Origin: Bacillota bacterium | Lineage (GTDB): Bacteria; Bacillota; Dehalobacteriia; UBA4068 | Length of the DNA: 42,935 nt | Reading direction: 5' to 3' | Assembly: GCA_024679955.1 (NCBI GenBank) | Contig: JAILCQ010000025.1 | Location: 1-42,935, forward strand | The notes under the pieces: generated by a model | Seen by the model: only the letters and a program-made list of their open reading frames with translations | Told to the model about the DNA's origin: nothing | Database searches by the model: none | Position numbers and translations under genes: made by a program | Shown here: piece after piece, positions 39,316-42,935 of the stretch | Numbering within the stretch: the first letter of the stretch is position 1 | Layout of the letters: each line of letters begins with the position of its first letter

Positions 39316-39672
39316 ATGGACAGTATTGTTTTGAAAGATTTGCATTTTTGGGGCCGGCATGGCGCAAACCCGGGAGAAAAGGAGCAGCCCCAGGAATTTG
39401 TGGTGGAATGCGAGATGTTCTTTTCTTTTGAAGAAGCCTCTCGCAGCGATGATTTGCGCTTTACGGTAGATTATGGCCGCGTATTCGCGGATTTGAAAAG
39501 GATCGTCGAAGAAGAAAGCTTTAATTTGCTGGAAACATTGGCACAAAGGTTGGCTGACGCCGCCTTGCAATATCCCCGGGTGCGCCAGGTGCGGCTGGAA
39601 GTGGAAAAATGCGCGGCAAAAGCTGGCCAGGCCTGCTTCCGTTCCGCCGTGCGCCTGGAAAGGGGGAATTAG
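39316..39672 (+). CDS. folB: Dihydroneopterin aldolase
   Basis: A 118-residue enzyme of folate synthesis that cleaves dihydroneopterin to hydroxymethyl-dihydropterin and glycolaldehyde. Recognised by the opening LKDLHFWGRHGANPGEKEQPQEF, the TVDYGRVFADLKRIVEEESFNLLETLAQRLAD segment and the VRLEVEKCAA strand. TAGGAGG precedes the ATG. The stop directly abuts the folK start. Confidence 0.93.
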   Translation: MDSIVLKDLHFWGRHGANPGEKEQPQEFVVECEMFFSFEEASRSDDLRFTVDYGRVFADLKRIVEEESFNLLETLAQRLADAALQYPRVRQVRLEVEKCAAKAGQACFRSAVRLERGN

Positions 39673-40176
39673 ATGGATACGCAAGTTTGGTTGAGCTTAG
39701 GCAGCAATCTGGGAGACAGAAAAGGACAATTGCAGTTTGCCGTGGCGGAATTGGCCGCCCATCCCCAAATCCGTTTGGGACGCAAGTCGGGCATCTATCA
39801 AACCGCCCCATGGGGAAACGTGCAGGAACAGGACGATTTTTATAATGCGGTGGCGGAGATATTCACCACATTGACGCCCTGGGAGCTGTTAAAAGAATTG
39901 CAGAAGATAGAGGCGGCCGCCGGCCGCCGGCGCATCGTGCATTGGGGCGCCAGAGAATTGGATATCGACATTTTGCTGTTCGGCGAGGCGCATATCGCCA
40001 CCGGCGAATTGCAGGTCCCCCATCCGTATATTCAGGACCGGTTGTTCGTGCTGCAGCCTTTGTCGGAAATCGCCGGCGATATGGATATCCCGGATAAAGG
40101 CAATTTGCAATTGATCATAAATAACCTGCAAGGCCAGCAGCGGGTGGAAAAGATTTGCGACGCTGAAGATTGGTAA
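39673..40176 (+). CDS. folK: 2-amino-4-hydroxy-6-hydroxymethyldihydropteridine pyrophosphokinase
   Basis: A 167-residue HPPK that diphosphorylates the pterin alcohol ahead of FolP. Hallmarks: WLSLGSNLGDRKGQL, SGIYQTAPWG, DDFYNAVAEI, and the metal-binding ARELDIDILLF followed by VPHPYIQDRLFVLQPLSEI. It starts at the base after the folB stop, so translation is coupled. No folE, pabA or folC gene is in the window. Confidence 0.95.
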   Translation: MDTQVWLSLGSNLGDRKGQLQFAVAELAAHPQIRLGRKSGIYQTAPWGNVQEQDDFYNAVAEIFTTLTPWELLKELQKIEAAAGRRRIVHWGARELDIDILLFGEAHIATGELQVPHPYIQDRLFVLQPLSEIAGDMDIPDKGNLQLIINNLQGQQRVEKICDAEDW

Positions 40177-40237
40177 AGCCGCGGATGGGGGCGGGCGGAG
40201 ATATCCGCTTTTTACCCTATAAACCTGCGGGTAAATC

Positions 40238-40275
40238 TTGACAAGACCGGCGCTTTGCCGTATACTATTCCTAGT
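40238..40275 (+). promoter_or_regulatory. Promoter of Rrf2-desulfurase genes
   Basis: TTGACA (40238-40243), 17-nt spacer, TATACT (40261-40266). ACTA-TTCC-TAGT (40264-40275) is a small inverted repeat overlapping the -10 and may be the Rrf2 operator. Confidence 0.7.
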
Positions 40276-40320
40276 AAAACGCTGTATATTAGTTGAGGAA
40301 AGAAGCATAAAGGAGCGGCA

Positions 40321-40737
40321 ATGCATATTTCAACCAAAGGAAGGTATGGCTTGCGAGCCATTTTGGACTTGGCAATACATTATCAGGACCGGCCGGTGAC
40401 CCTTTCGGCTATCGCCGCCCGGCAGCAGCTTTCCGAGGGCTATTTGGAGCAGTTGATGGCTCCGCTGAAAAAAGCCGGCTTGGTGGGCAGCAGCCGGGGC
40501 GCCCAGGGCGGCTATTATCTGACCCGCGCCCCGCAGGATATCAGCGTGGACGAGGTTTTTCGCGCCCTGGAGGGGCCTTTGAAATTGACCCCTTGTATTG
40601 CCGAAGATCAGGCGGGGGACTGCTTCCGCAAGGGCAATTGCGGCAGCGCTTTCATTTGGCAGGAAATTCAGGAGGCCATCAGCGGAATTTTGGAAAAGTA
40701 TACCTTGGCCGATTTGATGACCAAGGAAAACCGTTAA
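40321..40737 (+). CDS. Rrf2-family [2Fe-2S] regulator, IscR-like
   Basis: A 138-residue winged-helix regulator: HISTKGRYGLRAILDLA, then LSEGYLEQLMAPLKKAGLVGSSRGAQGGYYLTR, and a cluster region with Cys92, Cys101 and Cys107 (PCI...DCF...NCG). The three Cys match the IscR-type [2Fe-2S] site. It probably senses Fe-S status and controls itself and the adjoining cysteine desulfurase, 31 nt downstream. AAAGGAGCGGC precedes the ATG. Could equally be a CymR relative, but that clade lacks the three Cys. Confidence 0.88.
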   Translation: MHISTKGRYGLRAILDLAIHYQDRPVTLSAIAARQQLSEGYLEQLMAPLKKAGLVGSSRGAQGGYYLTRAPQDISVDEVFRALEGPLKLTPCIAEDQAGDCFRKGNCGSAFIWQEIQEAISGILEKYTLADLMTKENR

Positions 40738-40768
40738 TATAGCAAACAGAAGAGAGGCGCATACGTCA

Positions 40769-41929
40769 GTGGACAAGGTGTATTTGGATCATGCGGCGAC
40801 CACACCGGTTTTTCCGGAAGTGGCGGAGGCCATGTACGATATATTGCTTCATCACCATGGCAATCCTTCCAGCCCGCATTTTTGCGGCAGAGACGCCAAA
40901 GGCTATCTGGATGAGGCCCGGGGGCAGGTTGCGGCTTTGATCGGCGCGGCCCCGGAGGAGATTTTCTTTACTTCCGGCGGGACGGAGGCGGACAATATCG
41001 CCGTTTTCGGCAGCGCGGCGGCGGCCGGCGATAAAAAGCATGTGATCACTTCGGCGGTGGAACATCATGCCGTTTTGGACAGTTGTCAGGAATTGGCCCG
41101 GCTGGGCTACGATTTGACGGTATTGCCGGTGGATGCATACGGCCTGGTGCATGTGGAGGATTTGCAGGCGTCCCTGCGCCCGGATACTTTTTTGGTTTCC
41201 ATTATGCACGCCAATAATGAAGTGGGTTCGGTGAATCCCATCAAGGAATTGGCGGCGGCAGCCCATCAGGCGGGGGCCTTGTTCCATGTGGACGCGGTGC
41301 AAAGCGTGGGCAAGATCCCGGTGAATGTTACGGATCTGGATGTGGATATGCTGACTTATTCCTCCCATAAGATCAACGGGCCCAAAGGCGTAGGCGCTTT
41401 GTATAAAAGACAGGATGTGCCCATCTGCCGCCGGGTATTCGGCGGCGGCCAGGAACGGCAGCTGCGTTCCGGCACGGAGAATATGCCCGGTATCGTCGGC
41501 TTTGGCAAAGCGGCGGCTTTGACCGCCCAGCGTTGGCAGGCGGAGATGGCCGAATGCCGCCGTCTGCGGGATCTGTTGGTGGAATTGACGCTGACCCGCA
41601 TCCCCCACAGCCGTTTGAACGGCCATCCGACTCAGCGTTTGCCCCATAACGCCAATTTGAGCTTCGACTATATCGAGGGCGAAGCCCTGCTGCTGTATTT
41701 GGACTTGGCGGGGGTGGCCTGCTCCGCCGGCAGCGCCTGTTCTTCCGGCTCCAGCACCCCTTCCCATGTGCTGACCGCCATGGGCTTGGAGGACAGATGG
41801 CTTCACAGCGCCCTGCGTTTTTCCCTGGGCTATGGCGTGACCGAAGAGCAGATCCGCTATACGGCGCAGCTGCTGCAGGAAAAAGTGGAACAATTGCGTA
41901 TGGCCAGCCCGTTTTATCAAGGCAAATAA
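40769..41929 (+). CDS. Cysteine desulfurase (NifS/IscS family)
   Basis: A 386-residue PLP enzyme that takes sulfur from cysteine for Fe-S clusters and tRNA thiolation. It begins VYLDHAATTPVFPEV; the PLP region has TSGGTEADN and EHHAVLDSC; the PLP lysine is in SSHKINGPKG (Lys201). The mobile loop GSACSSGSSTPSHVL carries the catalytic Cys324. A GTG start is 9-10 nt after AGAGAGG. In many Firmicutes an iscU scaffold or mnmA would follow; neither is here, where rdgB comes instead. Confidence 0.95.
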   Translation: MDKVYLDHAATTPVFPEVAEAMYDILLHHHGNPSSPHFCGRDAKGYLDEARGQVAALIGAAPEEIFFTSGGTEADNIAVFGSAAAAGDKKHVITSAVEHHAVLDSCQELARLGYDLTVLPVDAYGLVHVEDLQASLRPDTFLVSIMHANNEVGSVNPIKELAAAAHQAGALFHVDAVQSVGKIPVNVTDLDVDMLTYSSHKINGPKGVGALYKRQDVPICRRVFGGGQERQLRSGTENMPGIVGFGKAAALTAQRWQAEMAECRRLRDLLVELTLTRIPHSRLNGHPTQRLPHNANLSFDYIEGEALLLYLDLAGVACSAGSACSSGSSTPSHVLTAMGLEDRWLHSALRFSLGYGVTEEQIRYTAQLLQEKVEQLRMASPFYQGK

Positions 41930-41947
41930 AGCGGCCGGGAGGAAATG

Positions 41948-42586
41948 ATGCTGGATGTGGTTGTGGCTACCGCCAATCGTCATAAAATAAAAGAGATCAA
42001 AGAAATCGCCGCGGCCGCCGGATATACGGACATTCGTTGGCATGATTTAAGCGAATTTCCGGCGTACCGGCCGCCGGAGGAAAACGGCTCCACTTTTGCG
42101 GAAAACGCCGGGATCAAGGCCAAAGCCGCCGCCGCCTATTGCGGCTGTTTGGCTTTGGCTGACGACAGCGGCCTGGCAGTGGACGCCTTGGACGGCGCGC
42201 CGGGGGTTTTGTCGGCCCGTTTTGCCGCCGCCCAGGGGGAGGATCATAACGACCGGGCCAATAATGACAAGCTGCTGTCCCTGCTGCGGGGCTTGCCCGC
42301 GGAAGCAAGGGGGGCGGCTTTTCACTGCGTGGCGGCCGTTGCCCGGCCGGACGGCTTTTGCCGCTGGGTGGAGGGCAGTTGTCCCGGCGTCATCGCCGAA
42401 GCCGCCGCCGGCAGCAGCGGGTTCGGTTACGACCCCCTGTTTTATCTGCCCCAATTTGGCTGTACCATGGCGGAATTGGACGAGGCGGGAAAAAACCGCA
42501 TCAGCCATCGGGGACAGGCCATGCGCCTGGCTTTGCCGCTGTTGCTGGCCGTGGCCAGGGGAGAGGAAACCGCGGACGCTCCGTGA
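41948..42586 (+). CDS. rdgB: XTP/dITP pyrophosphatase (RdgB/HAM1)
   Basis: A 212-residue house-cleaning nucleotidase that hydrolyses non-canonical purine triphosphates. Motifs: VVATANRHKIKEI, GSTFAENAGIKAKAAA, ADDSGLAVDALDGAPGVLSARFA, GSSGFGYDPLFYLP and the closing KNRISHRGQAM. ATGs at 41945 and 41948 are both possible; the second is better spaced from GGGAGG. It follows the desulfurase gene by 18 nt. Confidence 0.94.
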   Translation: MLDVVVATANRHKIKEIKEIAAAAGYTDIRWHDLSEFPAYRPPEENGSTFAENAGIKAKAAAAYCGCLALADDSGLAVDALDGAPGVLSARFAAAQGEDHNDRANNDKLLSLLRGLPAEARGAAFHCVAAVARPDGFCRWVEGSCPGVIAEAAAGSSGFGYDPLFYLPQFGCTMAELDEAGKNRISHRGQAMRLALPLLLAVARGEETADAP

Positions 42587-42663
42587 TACGGCCCTTACCG
42601 CCGGCTCTGCTTGCCGGCGGAAAAGTCTTTTGTGGAAAATCGCCAAGTTTGGAGGGAAAAATC

Positions 42664-42692
42664 TTGACAAACGGCGACGCATAGGATAAAAT
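42664..42692 (+). promoter_or_regulatory. Promoter of tRNA-Ala
   Basis: TTGACA (42664-42669), 17-nt spacer, TAAAAT (42687-42692), 31 nt before the tRNA. Confidence 0.8.
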
Positions 42693-42723
42693 ATAAAACT
42701 GTCAGCGTACAGTTTTTCATCCT

Positions 42724-42799
42724 GGGGGTGTGGCTCAGTTGGGAGAGCGCCTGCTTCGCATGCAGGAGGCCAGGGGTTCGAATCCCCTCATCTCCACCA
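42724..42799 (+). tRNA. tRNA-Ala (anticodon CGC)
   Basis: 76 nt including encoded CCA. The acceptor GGGGGTG pairs with CATCTCC (two G-U). The D-arm is GCTC/GAGC, the anticodon stem CCTGC/GCAGG with loop TTCGCAT and anticodon CGC (codon GCG), and the T-arm is AGGGG-TTCGAAT-CCCCT. Own promoter and terminator. Confidence 0.95.
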
Positions 42800-42802
42800 A
42801 AT

Positions 42803-42842
42803 AAGGTAGCAGATTTTGATAGAAAGTCTGCTACCTTTTTCT
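42803..42842 (+). terminator. Terminator of tRNA-Ala
   Basis: AAGGTAGCAGA (42803-42813) pairs with TCTGCTACCTT (42827-42837), then TTTCTTT. Confidence 0.85.
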
Positions 42843-42891
42843 TTGCAGTAAATGCCTTGAAATAAAAGGGTTTCGGGCTTCATACACTTAA

Positions 42892-42935
42892 AAGACGCCT
42901 TCCGGGGACCGTTCTGCGTGGTCTTCAGGAGGCGT
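42892..42935. other. Long hairpin at window end
   Basis: ACGCCT pairs with the final AGGCGT, with inner CC/GG and GACC/GGTC pairs. Probably a terminator serving a minus-strand gene beyond the window; the minus-strand tail is CTTTTAAG. Confidence 0.45.

Overview
The window looks like one chromosomal segment of an anaerobic, GC-rich member of the Bacillota (Clostridia- or Negativicutes-like). The evidence is an S-layer-homology surface protein, consensus sigma-A promoters (TTGACA-17-TATAAT type), strong AGGAGG ribosome sites with occasional TTG/GTG starts, a full feo ferrous-iron operon, a molybdenum aldehyde oxidoreductase of the Desulfovibrio Mop type, and the Firmicutes-type blocks tilS-ftsH-folP-folB-folK and Rrf2-cysteine desulfurase. 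No species can be named from the sequence alone.

Left part (1-14 kb) is accessory in character. It holds the C-terminal part of an SLH protein (cut by the window edge), a minus-strand AAA_14/DUF4143 ATPase bracketed on both sides by one family of GC-rich short repeats, and a GyrI-like effector-binding protein sitting on the frameshifted remnant of an AraC-type DNA-binding domain. A metal region follows (4.07-11.45 kb). A DtxR/MntR repressor is divergent from feoA-feoA-feoB, a small Cys-rich FeoB partner, an HMA metallochaperone, a ZIP transporter, a second DtxR regulator, two SAM methyltransferases and an MptD-like ECF transporter S component. A repeated 14-bp inverted repeat, TTAGC-N4-GCTAA, occurs three times in the feo promoter and leader and once more just ahead of feoB, and is the probable operator. 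After that come a GLUG-repeat lipoprotein, an alpha/beta hydrolase and a small AbrB-like protein.

Middle part (13.9-28.2 kb): a minus-strand block encodes, in transcription order, pgsA, a YfiH/PgeF-type enzyme and a class II aldolase; then a polysaccharide deacetylase lipoprotein; then a tightly overlapping trio of a divergent thiamine-pyrophosphokinase homologue, an unrecognised small protein and a B12-binding radical SAM/DUF4080 protein. On the plus strand lie the Mop-type aldehyde oxidoreductase and a large flavin/Fe-S/CCG-domain oxidoreductase that probably takes its electrons. A possible metal-dependent hydrolase, a YitT-family membrane protein and a YkgJ-like Cys-cluster protein complete this part.

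Right part (28.3-42.9 kb) is mostly housekeeping on the plus strand: gyrB-gyrA, tilS, ftsH, folP-folB-folK, an Rrf2 regulator with a cysteine desulfurase, rdgB and tRNA-Ala(CGC). Between gyrA and tilS sits a small accessory unit: DUF5714 protein, a free-standing lipoyl-domain protein, and a convergent PadR regulator with a CxC N-terminus. The DUF5714-lipoyl-PadR unit and the extended feo/methyltransferase/S-component operon are the best candidates for undescribed biology.
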